DNA of 64,000 nucleotides from Lachnoclostridium phytofermentans ISDg (GCF_000018685.1 NC_010001.1:3054001-3118000), one strand, 5' to 3'. Counted from the stretch's first letter, positions 51,417 through 60,255 are shown. The notes: generated by a model from the letters alone, not told the origin. Translations and numbers: made by a program.

Positions 51417-53510
51417 TTAACCAACTTCTTCTGAATTTGCATATTTTTCAGATTCCTCAATAACTTTCTGTTGAACATCGCTAGGAGCTTGTTCGTATCT
51501 TGCAAATTCATAAGAGTATTCGCCAATACCACCAGTCATGGAACGTAAATCCGTAGCATAACCAAAGGTCTCAGAAAGTGGTATATCTGCTACGATTTCC
51601 TGTTTTCCATTATGAAGAGGATTCATACCTAATACTCTGCCTCGTCTCCGGTTTAAGTCGCCCATAATATCACCTGTAAATTTATCTGGTACTAATACCT
51701 TTAAGGTAACAATTGGCTCGAGTAAGATTGGTGTAGCCTCCATAATTCCTTGCTTAAAAGCCTGAATCGTTGCCATCTTAAATGCCATTTCTGAAGAATC
51801 TACAGGATGATAGGAACCATCTACTAAAGTAGCCTTTAAACCAACAACTGGATATCCTGCCAGAGGCCCCTTTAATACACTTTCCGCAATACCTTTTTCT
51901 ACCGCTGGGAAGAAGTTTTTAGGAACAACCCCACCAAATACATTTTCTTCAAACACATAAGGAAGGTCCATATCACCAGATGGTTCGAATTCAATATGAA
52001 CATCACCATATTGACCATGACCACCGGATTGTTTCTTATATTTTCCCTGTACTCGTACTTTTTTACGAATCGTCTCACGATAAGGAACTCTTGGCTTCAT
52101 AATCTCTATATCTACTTTGTAGCGTTGTAACATTTTACTTACTACTACATCTAATTGCTGTTCTCCAATACCATATAATAGAGTCTGACGATTTTCTTTA
52201 TCATTTACAACACGTAAGGTCAAATCTTCTTCCATTAACTTTTGCAGCGCTTGGGAAACCTTATCGTCATCTCCTTTGTTCTTAGTTCTGAATCTTTGAT
52301 AAGCATATGGTACTGATAATTTCGGACGTGCATAAACGATCGGAGTAGCTTTCGTTGAGAGAGTATCACCGGTTACTGTATTGGATAACTTACCGATGGC
52401 ACCAATATCTCCTGCATACAACTCCTTAACTTCAATTTGTTCTTTTCCACGCAATACATAAAGTCTTGACAATTTTTCTTCGGTATCTTTATCAGCGTTA
52501 TAGATTACTGAGTCTGACTTTAGTACTCCCGAACATATTTTAATTAATGAGAATTTACCGATAAATGGGTCTGCAATGGTTTTAAAAACATAGGCAGTCA
52601 TTGGTTTATTTGCATCATAATCCGCTGCAAAGTTTTCATCTGTTTTCGTATTTACACCAGTAAGCACTCCCTTATTTGGCGAAGGAAAATACTTTTCAAT
52701 TGCTTCTAGTATCATTCTAGTACCTTGAGCATATAAACCAGAACCCATAAGTACCGGTACAATACTACAGTCAATCACGCTACTGCGAAGAGCTGTAGAT
52801 ATTTCTTGAGGTGTGAATTCTTCTCCTTCAAAATACTTTTCCATTAACTCTTCACTGGATTCTGCCACCGCGTCTAACAATGATTCACGGTATTTATTTA
52901 CATATTCCATAGAGTATTCTGGAATTTCGCAATCTACATAATCACTTAACTTTGTAAATCTACGACCTGCCATCTTTACAACATTAACAAAACCAACAAA
53001 TTTTTCATTCTCACGTATTGGTGAGTGGAATGGTGCTATTTTCTTTCCATACAGTTCATCTAATCGTTCTACTACTGCTCTAAAACTTGCGTTATCATCA
53101 TCCATATCTGTTACAAAGAACATTCTTGGAAGTTTATATTTTTCACAATAATCCCAAGCTTTCATTGTACCGATTTCAACGCCTGACTTTGCTGAAACAA
53201 CAATTATTGCCGCATCGCATGCTAGTAATGCTTCTTCCACTTCACCTACAAAATCAAAATAACCTGGCGTGTCTAGTAAATTAATCTTTGTGTCTTCCCA
53301 GATTATCGGTACAACTGTAGTACTAATGGAAAAAAGTCGTTTATTTTCTTCCTTGTCATAGTCACTGATTGTATTACCTTCTTCGACCTTGCCTTGTCGG
53401 TTCGTAATTCCTGTTGTATAAGCGATAGCTTCCACTAAGGTTGTTTTACCACTACCACCGTGTCCTAACAATACAACATTACGAATCTTCTCATACTTGT
53501 AAGTCTCCAT
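51417..53510 (-). CDS. Elongation factor G paralogue (EF-G2-like GTPase)
   Basis: 697-residue translational GTPase with EF-G domain order. P-loop GHGGSGKTTL is near 16-25, switch I NTISDYDKEE near 46-55, G3 DTPGYFDF near 80-87, then domains II-V, ending in LRSMTGGIGEYSYEF. The G4 motif, normally NKxD, reads TDMD (in FVTDMDDDNASF, near 133). Absence of rpsL/rpsG/tuf neighbours and the switch I form suggest an EF-G2-type paralogue, not the main EF-G. GGAGG precedes the ATG with a longer spacer. Ribosome-dependent role inferred from family. Confidence 0.88.
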   Translation of the reverse strand: METYKYEKIRNVVLLGHGGSGKTTLVEAIAYTTGITNRQGKVEEGNTISDYDKEENKRLFSISTTVVPIIWEDTKINLLDTPGYFDFVGEVEEALLACDAAIIVVSAKSGVEIGTMKAWDYCEKYKLPRMFFVTDMDDDNASFRAVVERLDELYGKKIAPFHSPIRENEKFVGFVNVVKMAGRRFTKLSDYVDCEIPEYSMEYVNKYRESLLDAVAESSEELMEKYFEGEEFTPQEISTALRSSVIDCSIVPVLMGSGLYAQGTRMILEAIEKYFPSPNKGVLTGVNTKTDENFAADYDANKPMTAYVFKTIADPFIGKFSLIKICSGVLKSDSVIYNADKDTEEKLSRLYVLRGKEQIEVKELYAGDIGAIGKLSNTVTGDTLSTKATPIVYARPKLSVPYAYQRFRTKNKGDDDKVSQALQKLMEEDLTLRVVNDKENRQTLLYGIGEQQLDVVVSKMLQRYKVDIEIMKPRVPYRETIRKKVRVQGKYKKQSGGHGQYGDVHIEFEPSGDMDLPYVFEENVFGGVVPKNFFPAVEKGIAESVLKGPLAGYPVVGLKATLVDGSYHPVDSSEMAFKMATIQAFKQGIMEATPILLEPIVTLKVLVPDKFTGDIMGDLNRRRGRVLGMNPLHNGKQEIVADIPLSETFGYATDLRSMTGGIGEYSYEFARYEQAPSDVQQKVIEESEKYANSEEVG

Positions 53511-53865
53511 GTCTGTTGTCCTCCATTACTTTATAGTCAAACTGCCTTCCAATATAAGAGTTTATTTATATCGGATCACATTTGCTGTATGGGATATTAC
53601 CAATTCCCTCCTATATATTTTACCTAATTTTCAATAAACTTACAATAGTTTTATGCATTTATCACAAATCTATTTTTTAAGTTTCATTATATCTAAACAA
53701 TATACATAAATCTATCAAATGTGACACTATAAAATTATTAATTCACAAGTGTGAGACATAATTGATTTCCTTCTCTTTCTCCCATATTCTGGATTTTTAT
53801 TATAAAAAATGTAGTCTTTACCATCTTATTCCTCGCTTTAAAGCGTTACGCTTTAAAGCATCATA
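53511..53865. other. Divergent intergenic region upstream of the EF-G paralogue and aroF
   Basis: About 355 bp, AT-rich. Near the aroF side is an exact inverted repeat CTTTAAAGCG (53836-53845) and CGCTTTAAAG (53849-53858). Its ten-base arm is also present as a direct repeat at 53834 and 53849. It lies 11 bp before the -35 box of the aroF promoter, so it may be an operator. No gene seen. Confidence 0.6.
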
Positions 53866-53868
53866 GTA

Positions 53869-53897
53869 TTGACATTAAAAATAAAATAAGGTACAAT
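53869..53897 (+). promoter_or_regulatory. Sigma-A promoter of the aroF operon
   Basis: TTGACA (53869-53874) and TACAAT (53892-53897) with a 17-base spacer, followed by a short leader to the aroF start at 53946. Confidence 0.85.
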
Positions 53898-53945
53898 ACA
53901 ATTCAGATTTTGGTAAATACTATACGTATGTTAGGAGATAAAGTT

Positions 53946-54959
53946 ATGATAATCGTTATGAAGCCAAATGCAAAAAAGGAGTCAATTGACAATATATTGA
54001 GACTGATTAAAGAAAAAGGACTTGATGTGCATATCTCGGCTGGGAAAGAAGTCACCATTATTGGTGTCATTGGAGATAAAAGTAAATTATCTTGCTGTAA
54101 TCTTGAGATTGCAGAAGATGTTGATCATATTTTACCTGTGACCGAGTCCTATAAGTTAGCAAATAAAAAATTTCATCCGGAACCAACTATTGTTAAAGTT
54201 GGTAATACAACCATTGGTGGCGATGAACTTTGTGTTATGTCTGGTCCATGTGCAGTGGAAAGTGCACATCAGGTTCTCGAAACAGCTATTGCAATTAAAA
54301 AGTCAGGTGCAACTATCTTAAGAGGTGGTGCATACAAACCAAGAACTTCCCCTTACTCATTCCAAGGTCTTGAGGAGGAAGGCCTAAAGTATATGAAGGA
54401 AGCAAGAGAAGCTACAGGTCTAGCAGTAGTTTGTGAGGTTACTAGTCTTGCAGCGATTGAAGCCGCAGTAAAATATGTTGATATGTTACAAATTGGAGCA
54501 AGAAATATGCAAAACTTTTATTTACTAAAAGAAGCTGGTAAAACTGGTTTACCTGTTCTTTTAAAACGTGGTCTTGCTGCAACAATTGAAGATTGGTTAA
54601 ACGCTTCTGAGTACATTATATCGGAAGGTAATCCAAATGTAGTCTTATGTGAGCGAGGTATACGTACCTTTGAAACCGCAACAAGAAATACTTTAGATAT
54701 TAGTGCGGTTCCTGTTATTAAGCACAAGAGTCACCTGCCAATCATTGTGGATCCAAGTCATGCAACCGGAGTTAGACGTTATATCGCTCCTCTTGCAAAA
54801 TGTGCGATTGCTGCAGGTGCTGATGGATTAATGATTGAAACACATCCAGATCCAGCTACTGCACTTTCTGATGGGCCACAGTCATTAACCTTTGATCAAT
54901 TCGATGAACTTTGCAATGAATTACGTCCATACGCTAAGTTGGCAGGAAAACGCTTCTAG
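53946..54959 (+). CDS. aroF: 3-deoxy-7-phosphoheptulonate (DAHP) synthase, AroF/AroG-beta type
   Basis: Condenses PEP and erythrose 4-phosphate, the entry to aromatic synthesis. An N-terminal ferredoxin-like regulatory domain (MIIVMKPNAKKESIDNILRL, about 1-75) precedes the TIM barrel with CVMSGPCAVESAHQV near 90, GGAYKPRTSPYSFQG near 122, RNMQNF near 185 and DPSHATG near 268. The start 53946 has AGGAG eight bases ahead and gives 337 residues; upstream in-frame codons, including ATG 53928, lack a site. First gene of an aroF-tyrA pair, 16 bases apart. Confidence 0.96.
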   Translation: MIIVMKPNAKKESIDNILRLIKEKGLDVHISAGKEVTIIGVIGDKSKLSCCNLEIAEDVDHILPVTESYKLANKKFHPEPTIVKVGNTTIGGDELCVMSGPCAVESAHQVLETAIAIKKSGATILRGGAYKPRTSPYSFQGLEEEGLKYMKEAREATGLAVVCEVTSLAAIEAAVKYVDMLQIGARNMQNFYLLKEAGKTGLPVLLKRGLAATIEDWLNASEYIISEGNPNVVLCERGIRTFETATRNTLDISAVPVIKHKSHLPIIVDPSHATGVRRYIAPLAKCAIAAGADGLMIETHPDPATALSDGPQSLTFDQFDELCNELRPYAKLAGKRF

Positions 54960-54975
54960 GAAGGATTGAACGCAT

Positions 54976-56085
54976 ATGAAACATTTATGCATAGGATTTA
55001 TAGGTCTTGGTTTGATTGGTGGATCCATCGCTAAGGCCTTACGGGCTAATCATTACCCTTGTACCATCGTTGCATATGAAAAAGAAGATAGTGTATCTTC
55101 TGAAAACTTACGAATTGCTTTATCCGATGGAACAATTAATAACATAGGCCATGACTTAAGCGTGGATTTTTCTAATTGTGATATCATTTTTTTATGTGCA
55201 CCAATTAGGGTAAATCTATCCTACCTGCCACAATTAAAGGCATGTATCAAAGATACTTGTGTCCTAACTGATGTGGGAAGTGTGAAATCAATCATGCATA
55301 CTGCTATCGCAAGTTTTGGATTAGATAAGCAGTTTATTGGTGGACATCCAATGACTGGCTCTGAAAAAAGTGGTTACCTAAATTCTAGTGAGTTACTGTT
55401 AGAAAATGCTTACTATATTCTCACTCCATCAGATAAAGTAGAAAAAAAACAGGTAACAATGTTTACCAATATCGTAAAACGAATCAATGCGATACCGATC
55501 GTACTAGATCCTAAAGATCATGATAACATTACTGCGGATATTAGTCATGTTCCGCACATTATTGCTGCGGAACTTGTTAATCTTGTAAAAGAGTCGGATG
55601 ATCCAAGTGAAAAACGTAAATTACTAGCTGCCGGCGGTTTTAAGGATATCACTAGAATTGCCTCTTCCTCCCCAATCATGTGGCAAAATATTTGCCTTAC
55701 GAATAAAGACAGTATAATACATAGTCTAAAGAAGTTTCAGAGTAATTTAGATCAAGTAATCACTGCTTTAGAAGAACAGGATTCTGAATATCTCTATCAG
55801 ATTTTTGAGTCTGCTGGCATCTATCGTAATCAAATTCCAAACTCCAAAGGTATCATTCATCGTATTTACGAATTGTATATTGATATTACTGACGAACCAG
55901 GAGCGATTGCCATCATTGCTACCCTGCTTGGAAGCAATGGCGTCAGCATAAAAAATATTGGTATTATACACAACCGCGAATTTGAACAAGGAGTTCTACG
56001 TATTGAACTCTATTCAGAGGAAGCCTTATTGAAAGCAAAGAAATCCTTACAATCTCATAATTATGTGTTATATGAACGCACTTAG
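54976..56085 (+). CDS. tyrA: Prephenate dehydrogenase with ACT domain
   Basis: Oxidative decarboxylation of prephenate to 4-hydroxyphenylpyruvate for tyrosine. The NAD motif GLGLIGGSIAKAL lies near 9-21, GGHPMTGSEKSGY near 121-133, and the conserved DHD/ISHVPHI region near 180-195. A C-terminal ACT domain (LYIDITDEPGAIAIIATLL, about 297-369) suggests feedback control by tyrosine. Length 369. AGGAAGG precedes the ATG, and it is co-transcribed with aroF. Confidence 0.95.
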   Translation: MKHLCIGFIGLGLIGGSIAKALRANHYPCTIVAYEKEDSVSSENLRIALSDGTINNIGHDLSVDFSNCDIIFLCAPIRVNLSYLPQLKACIKDTCVLTDVGSVKSIMHTAIASFGLDKQFIGGHPMTGSEKSGYLNSSELLLENAYYILTPSDKVEKKQVTMFTNIVKRINAIPIVLDPKDHDNITADISHVPHIIAAELVNLVKESDDPSEKRKLLAAGGFKDITRIASSSPIMWQNICLTNKDSIIHSLKKFQSNLDQVITALEEQDSEYLYQIFESAGIYRNQIPNSKGIIHRIYELYIDITDEPGAIAIIATLLGSNGVSIKNIGIIHNREFEQGVLRIELYSEEALLKAKKSLQSHNYVLYERT

Positions 56086-56104
56086 GATCTATATCAGAGA
56101 TAAT

Positions 56105-56209
56105 ATATAAAGTTGAACTAAGTTTTCTATACTGTTCTAGGTGTAAAATTACCATTACGCAAGTATTTTTACACCTGAAACAGTAGAAATCTAAAGTTCA
56201 ACTTATATA
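56105..56209. repeat. 105-bp long imperfect palindrome after tyrA
   Basis: Arms pair along most of the length: TATAAAGTTGAACT with AGTTCAACTTATA, TACTGTT with AACAGTA, and AGGTGTAAAA with TTTTACACCT. The loop is about 18 bases near 56149-56166. It could be a MITE-type element or a large 3' hairpin for the aroF-tyrA transcript. Confidence 0.75.
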
Positions 56210-56210
56210 A

Positions 56211-56253
56211 GTAAGAAAAGTACGTTATGCGAACTTTTCCTTACGATGAAGAA
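56211..56253 (-). repeat. Family-A dispersed repeat, copy 8
   Basis: Reads GTAAGAAAAGTACGTTATGC then GAACTTTTCCTTACGATGAA on the plus strand. It immediately follows the long palindrome. Confidence 0.75.
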
Positions 56254-56346
56254 ATATTACACTAAACTGTATTTCGAAATCCAGTTAACAGGTTGATAAA
56301 TTAGATATCTTTACCAACTTATGTGTAAAATCAGAAAGGAATTGGT

Positions 56347-57657
56347 ATGAAATTTCATAAAGTGAAACAGATAAATGGTACCCTCACCGTACCAGGTGAT
56401 AAGTCCATCTCACACCGTGCAGTTATGTTTGGAGCTATAGCAGAAGGAACTACAGAAGTTTATAATTTCTTAAAAGGTGCTGACTGTCTCTCAACCATAC
56501 AGTGTTTTAGACAGCTGGGAATCAATATAGAAGAAGATACTAAACAGCAAGTGATTCGAATTCACGGAAAAGGACTTCATGGATTAACTCCACCTTCTAC
56601 TATTCTTGATGTAGGTAATAGTGGAACGACGCTCCGTCTTATTTCTGGAATATTAAGTGGTCAACCATTTGAAAGTAACATTACCGGTGATAGTTCTATA
56701 CAAAAACGGCCAATGAATAGAGTTATTACACCTCTAAGCCTAATGAATGCTGATATTAAAAGTGTTCTAGGAAACGGTTGTGCACCACTCTGCATTAATG
56801 GATCCTATCAAAACGGCGCAAAGTCTGCCTTAAAGAGTATTCATTATAATTCTCCTATTGCCTCTGCACAAGTTAAATCTTCTATTCTTTTAGCAGGTCT
56901 ATATGCAGAAGGTGAAACTTCAGTAACTGAGCCATACGTTTCGAGGAATCATACCGAACTTATGTTACAAAAATTCGGTGCAAATCTTAGCGTAAACGAC
57001 AAAACAGTAACTATTCAACCTGAACCAAGGTTAATGGCACAAAAAGTTCATGTACCAGGAGACATCTCTTCTGCCGCTTATTTCCTTGCTGCTGCTTGTA
57101 TACTCCCTAATTCTGAACTTGTTATAAATAATGTAGGTGTAAATCCTACACGTGATGGAATCATCGATGTCTTGCTTGCGATGGGTGCTGACATTACGAA
57201 AGAAGATTTAAAGAATCAAGAAGGTGAAGCAGTATGCAATCTAAGGGTTAGAAGCAGTAAACTTCATGGCACTGTGATTGAAGGAAGTATCATCCCTCGT
57301 CTTATTGATGAGATACCTGTTATCGCTGTTGTTGCATGTTTTGCAGAAGGCGATACAATCATCAAAGATGCAGCCGAATTAAAGGTGAAAGAGTCCAATC
57401 GTATTGATGTAATGGTACAACAACTGAAACATATGGGCGCTAATCTTACTGCAACCGAAGATGGTATGATTATTCACGGAGGCCAAAAGCTATCTGGTAC
57501 TGTCATCGAAAGTAAAGAAGATCATCGTATTGCAATGTCTTTCGCTATTGCAAGCCTAATGGCCGAAGGCGAAACGACTATTCAAGGTGCAGAATGTGTT
57601 AACATCTCCTATCCAGAATTTTATCAAGATTTGTATAGACTAACCTGCGATAATTAG
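56347..57657 (+). CDS. aroA: 3-phosphoshikimate 1-carboxyvinyltransferase (EPSP synthase)
   Basis: Joins PEP to shikimate 3-phosphate. Substrate-site motifs are present: GDKSISHRAVM near 18-28, VGNSGTTLRL near 89-98, QKRPMNR near 119-125, SAQVKSSILLAGL near 168-180, and the C-terminal KVKESNRIDV and EDHRIAMSFA. Length 436. AGAAAGGAAT precedes the ATG. The 261-bp gap after tyrA holds a long palindrome and a repeat, so aroA may have its own promoter. A strong terminator follows. Confidence 0.97.
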   Translation: MKFHKVKQINGTLTVPGDKSISHRAVMFGAIAEGTTEVYNFLKGADCLSTIQCFRQLGINIEEDTKQQVIRIHGKGLHGLTPPSTILDVGNSGTTLRLISGILSGQPFESNITGDSSIQKRPMNRVITPLSLMNADIKSVLGNGCAPLCINGSYQNGAKSALKSIHYNSPIASAQVKSSILLAGLYAEGETSVTEPYVSRNHTELMLQKFGANLSVNDKTVTIQPEPRLMAQKVHVPGDISSAAYFLAAACILPNSELVINNVGVNPTRDGIIDVLLAMGADITKEDLKNQEGEAVCNLRVRSSKLHGTVIEGSIIPRLIDEIPVIAVVACFAEGDTIIKDAAELKVKESNRIDVMVQQLKHMGANLTATEDGMIIHGGQKLSGTVIESKEDHRIAMSFAIASLMAEGETTIQGAECVNISYPEFYQDLYRLTCDN

Positions 57658-57763
57658 AGAAATATATCACGTAAACTCTTCTTGAATAGTAGGTGATTTC
57701 ATGATCGCATAAACTCATTTCTCTACCGTAAAACCTCACCTTAAACTTAGATGGCTAAGTCCA

Positions 57764-57807
57764 ACAAGAAAAAGCATGCATTAACTACTTTTCTTTGATT
57801 GAATAAT
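57764..57807 (-). repeat. Family-A dispersed repeat, copy 9
   Basis: Reads ACAAGAAAAAGCATGCATTA then ACTACTTTTCTTTGATTGAA and TAAT on the plus strand; ends conserved, centre diverged. Confidence 0.65.
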
Positions 57808-57810
57808 AAA

Positions 57811-57855
57811 AAAATCTTATTTCTTCTTACGTAAGATAGAAATAAGATTTTTTTA
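57811..57855. terminator. Bidirectional terminator between aroA and the convergent gene
   Basis: Exact 13-bp stem AAAATCTTATTTC (57811-57823) and GAAATAAGATTTT (57839-57851) with inner TCTTAC/GTAAGA pairing; T-runs follow on both strands. Confidence 0.93.
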
Positions 57856-57869
57856 TTTATTCGGTCACA

Positions 57870-58358
57870 CTAGGCTCCCTGAGTTGGCTGTTGTGTTTGT
57901 TGCTTGTTGTAGTCATCTTCCATTAATAGCAATACTGAACGGAAGTAACCTTTATTCGACTCTTCGCTAAAGATGTCTCTCAAAAAATTCGTAGGGATCA
58001 CTGACTTAACATCTTCTAAAATAGTCTGATCATCTACATATTCAGTATTAATACGATCTATGAGAGCTGTTAACTTAGTATCCCACAATTCCTTATCCAC
58101 ATAGTCAAATATACTAGTTTTAGTCGTAGGATAATCGTCACGTAATAATTCTATTTCATAATCCCAAAATTCAGTATATGGATTAAGTCCTTTACTTGCA
58201 GCATCTGAATTGGCTACCGCTGCTCTAAGACTTTCTAAAGTTCTACCACGATCGTTCGTATCTAAATTACTGTCGATATTTTTGTTCACGTAAATTGTTA
58301 CTTCTGTTGCAATTAATAACAAAACAACAAGCACTATCAACCTGCCATACTTTTTCAT
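57870..58358 (-). CDS. Membrane-anchored protein of unknown function
   Basis: 162 residues, not recognised. One N-terminal membrane segment (LIVLVVLLLIATEVTIYV, about 8-25) acts as signal or anchor, followed by a polar, acidic, helical domain with YTEFWDYEIELLRDDYP near 60-76 and ending in a Gln/Thr-rich tail (NKQQTQQPTQGA). It lies convergent to aroA and near the YneA-like gene, but the 300-bp gap between them argues against one operon. The 58359-58654 gap itself shows only AT-rich sequence. Confidence 0.65.
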   Translation of the reverse strand: MKKYGRLIVLVVLLLIATEVTIYVNKNIDSNLDTNDRGRTLESLRAAVANSDAASKGLNPYTEFWDYEIELLRDDYPTTKTSIFDYVDKELWDTKLTALIDRINTEYVDDQTILEDVKSVIPTNFLRDIFSEESNKGYFRSVLLLMEDDYNKQQTQQPTQGA

Positions 58359-58654
58359 ATTACCTTGTCTCCTTATTTATATAGCCTATCTTTTCTCACG
58401 CTGTATTCAAAAATATTGTCATATTTGTAAACGCTTTCCACAAAATGAGAATACCTTTTTCAACATTCCTCTTATTATCTATGTTTGTATCAGTACTATA
58501 CTTTTACACCTGTTACAAAAATCTCATAAGAAGTTTCTCTATATATTATACAATAAGACGACAAAATTTCCTATTAATATTTTATAAAATTATGAAAACA
58601 CTTACATCGCATTAGATGTACATAATACCATTTCTAAATCATTAGAACATATTC

Positions 58655-59005
58655 TTAGTTCTGATAGTACGGAATAATCAAATAACATCCACTATGTATG
58701 GTATCACTTTTTAAAGAATTACTTTCTTTTATTACTTCAATATAATTTTGTATACTTTTATATTCTTCTGTATAATACTTCGTAGCAATAGACCAAAGAG
58801 TATCCCCTGCCTTGATTTCCACACTTTGAAAAGTTTTATAACTTACGGTATTCTGATCAGCATAAGCTATCTTCGTAGGAATAATAGATACTAGATAAAA
58901 TAATATAATGACAACAAATAAAAAACCTATTGCCTTATGATTAAAGTGATATTTCATAAAACTTATAATTTCTTCTGAATAATTTCTAACACTTCTCTCT
59001 CTCAT
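58655..59005 (-). CDS. YneA-like LysM protein, probable SOS-induced division inhibitor
   Basis: About 116 residues: a short cytoplasmic N-terminus, one membrane segment (AIGFLFVVIILFYLVSIIPT, about 28-47), then an extracellular LysM domain (VEIKAGDTLWSIATKYY ... YLIIPYYQ). This is the architecture of Bacillus YneA, which delays division during DNA damage and is divergent from lexA exactly as here. LexA-box-like sites lie between the two genes. Start ATG 59005 is five bases after GGAGG; TTG 59017 overlaps the site. Role inferred from architecture and context. Confidence 0.78.
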   Translation of the reverse strand: MRERSVRNYSEEIISFMKYHFNHKAIGFLFVVIILFYLVSIIPTKIAYADQNTVSYKTFQSVEIKAGDTLWSIATKYYTEEYKSIQNYIEVIKESNSLKSDTIHSGCYLIIPYYQN

Positions 59006-59068
59006 AGCATCCTCCAATATAAACTAAATATGTAAATGAGTTCGTTCTTTGAACAGAACAAATGTTTT

Positions 59069-59082
59069 CGAACGTATGTTTT
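59069..59082. promoter_or_regulatory. LexA-box-like site A
   Basis: CGAACGTATGTTTT: left half-site exact, right half GTTTT instead of GTTCG. Closest of the three to the YneA-like gene. Confidence 0.6.
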
Positions 59083-59093
59083 CTTAATTATAT

Positions 59094-59107
59094 CGAACGT
59101 ACATTCG
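59094..59107. promoter_or_regulatory. LexA-box-like site B
   Basis: CGAACGTACATTCG: matches CGAACNNNNGTTCG except one base in the right half. Lies between the two divergent genes. Confidence 0.72.
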
Positions 59108-59154
59108 GATGTCAATAGTTTCTGCAAAAAACATTTGATAAAAGTATTAAAAAT

Positions 59155-59168
59155 CGAACATAGGTTTT
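59155..59168. promoter_or_regulatory. LexA-box-like site C overlapping the lexA promoter
   Basis: CGAACATAGGTTTT: left half exact, right half partial. It overlaps the -35 box of lexA by two bases, where bound LexA would block its own promoter. Confidence 0.7.
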
Positions 59169-59195
59169 GCATTCTCTTTTTTATTATGGTATAAT
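59167..59195 (+). promoter_or_regulatory. Sigma-A promoter of lexA
   Basis: TTGCAT (59167-59172) and TATAAT (59190-59195) with a 17-base spacer. The leader to lexA is then about 200 bases, AT-rich, with no recognised element. Confidence 0.75.
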
Positions 59196-59406
59196 GATGT
59201 TAGTTGAGTTATTATATACCATATTTAGATTTCCTAGCTGATACTAACATTAGGAAAAAATATAAGTTTATTTATATTAAGAGATCAATATATTGTAAGT
59301 AATACAGACAATCATAATCAATAAAATTATCAATTACACTATAAGTTTCGCAGAAGTACATAACCATGGCTTTCTGATATAAGGGATAAAGAATGGAGGT
59401 ATCCAA

Positions 59407-60021
59407 ATGGGATATGGGAAAATAAGTTCAAAGCAACAGGAAATACTTGACTATTTAAAGGCACAAATAATTAGCAGAGGTTATCCACCTGCAGTTCGGG
59501 AGATTTGCGAAGCCGTTAATTTAAAGTCTACCTCTTCTGTTCATTCCCATCTTGAGACATTAGAAAAGAACGGCTACATAAGAAGAGATCCTTCCAAACC
59601 GAGAGCAATAGAAATCGTCGACGGTGAATTTAATCTAACAAGAAGAGAACTAGTAAATGTACCTATCGTTGGTACGGTTACTGCTGGTCAGCCTATCTTA
59701 GCGGTGGAAAATATTGATGGATATTTTCCAATACCAACAGAATATATGCCAAATGAGCAATCCTTTATGTTAAAAGTAAAGGGCGACAGTATGATTAATG
59801 CTGGTATTTTTAATGGTGATCAGATCCTTGTGAAAAAGCAGACAACTGCAGAAAATGGGGATTTTGTCGTTGCGTTAATTGATGATTCTGTTACAGTAAA
59901 GACTTTCTATAAAGAAAAAGGTTATTACCGTTTACAGCCAGAGAATGATTTTATGGAACCTATTATTGTTGAAGATGTGCAAATTCTTGGTATCGTAATC
60001 GGATTATTCCGTTTATTTTAA
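59407..60021 (+). CDS. lexA: SOS repressor LexA
   Basis: Represses the SOS regulon and cleaves itself when bound to RecA filaments. The winged-helix domain (about 1-70) contains PAVREICEAVNLKSTSSVHSH cut to its core near 22-41. The cleavage site is Ala-Gly in VGTVTAGQPI near 90, the catalytic Ser is in KGDSMINAGI near 125, and the catalytic Lys in VTVKTFY near 163. Length 204 is normal. GGAGG precedes the ATG. LexA-box-like sites lie upstream, and another before recN. Confidence 0.97.
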   Translation: MGYGKISSKQQEILDYLKAQIISRGYPPAVREICEAVNLKSTSSVHSHLETLEKNGYIRRDPSKPRAIEIVDGEFNLTRRELVNVPIVGTVTAGQPILAVENIDGYFPIPTEYMPNEQSFMLKVKGDSMINAGIFNGDQILVKKQTTAENGDFVVALIDDSVTVKTFYKEKGYYRLQPENDFMEPIIVEDVQILGIVIGLFRLF

Positions 60022-60146
60022 ATCGTAGCAATAAAAAGTGATCGCTTTTAACATAACTTTATAATACGACATTCTATTACAGATTATAGTTATTAATATA
60101 AGCGCAAGCGATCTATTAATAAAAAATATCTACCTATAAACAAAAC

Positions 60147-60210
60147 AACTCGAGTTAATGATATGAAGCAAAAATTTGCCTTCCCCATCATTACTCGAGT
60201 TTTATTTTTC
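60147..60210. terminator. Terminator hairpin between lexA and rsfS
   Basis: AACTCGAGTTAATGAT (60147-60162) pairs with ATCATTACTCGAGTTTT (60187-60203) with one bulge, followed by TATTTTTC on the plus strand. It can serve lexA and, less well, rsfS on the minus strand. Confidence 0.88.
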
Positions 60211-60249
60211 ATTCCAATAAAAAGTTCGCAAAGCGTGTTTTTATGGATT
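60211..60249 (+). repeat. Family-A dispersed repeat, copy 10 (partial)
   Basis: Reads AAAAAGTTCGCAAAGCGTGT then TTTTATGGA; the core matches the family, the outer arm ends are lost. Confidence 0.6.
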
Positions 60250-60255
60250 ACTATA

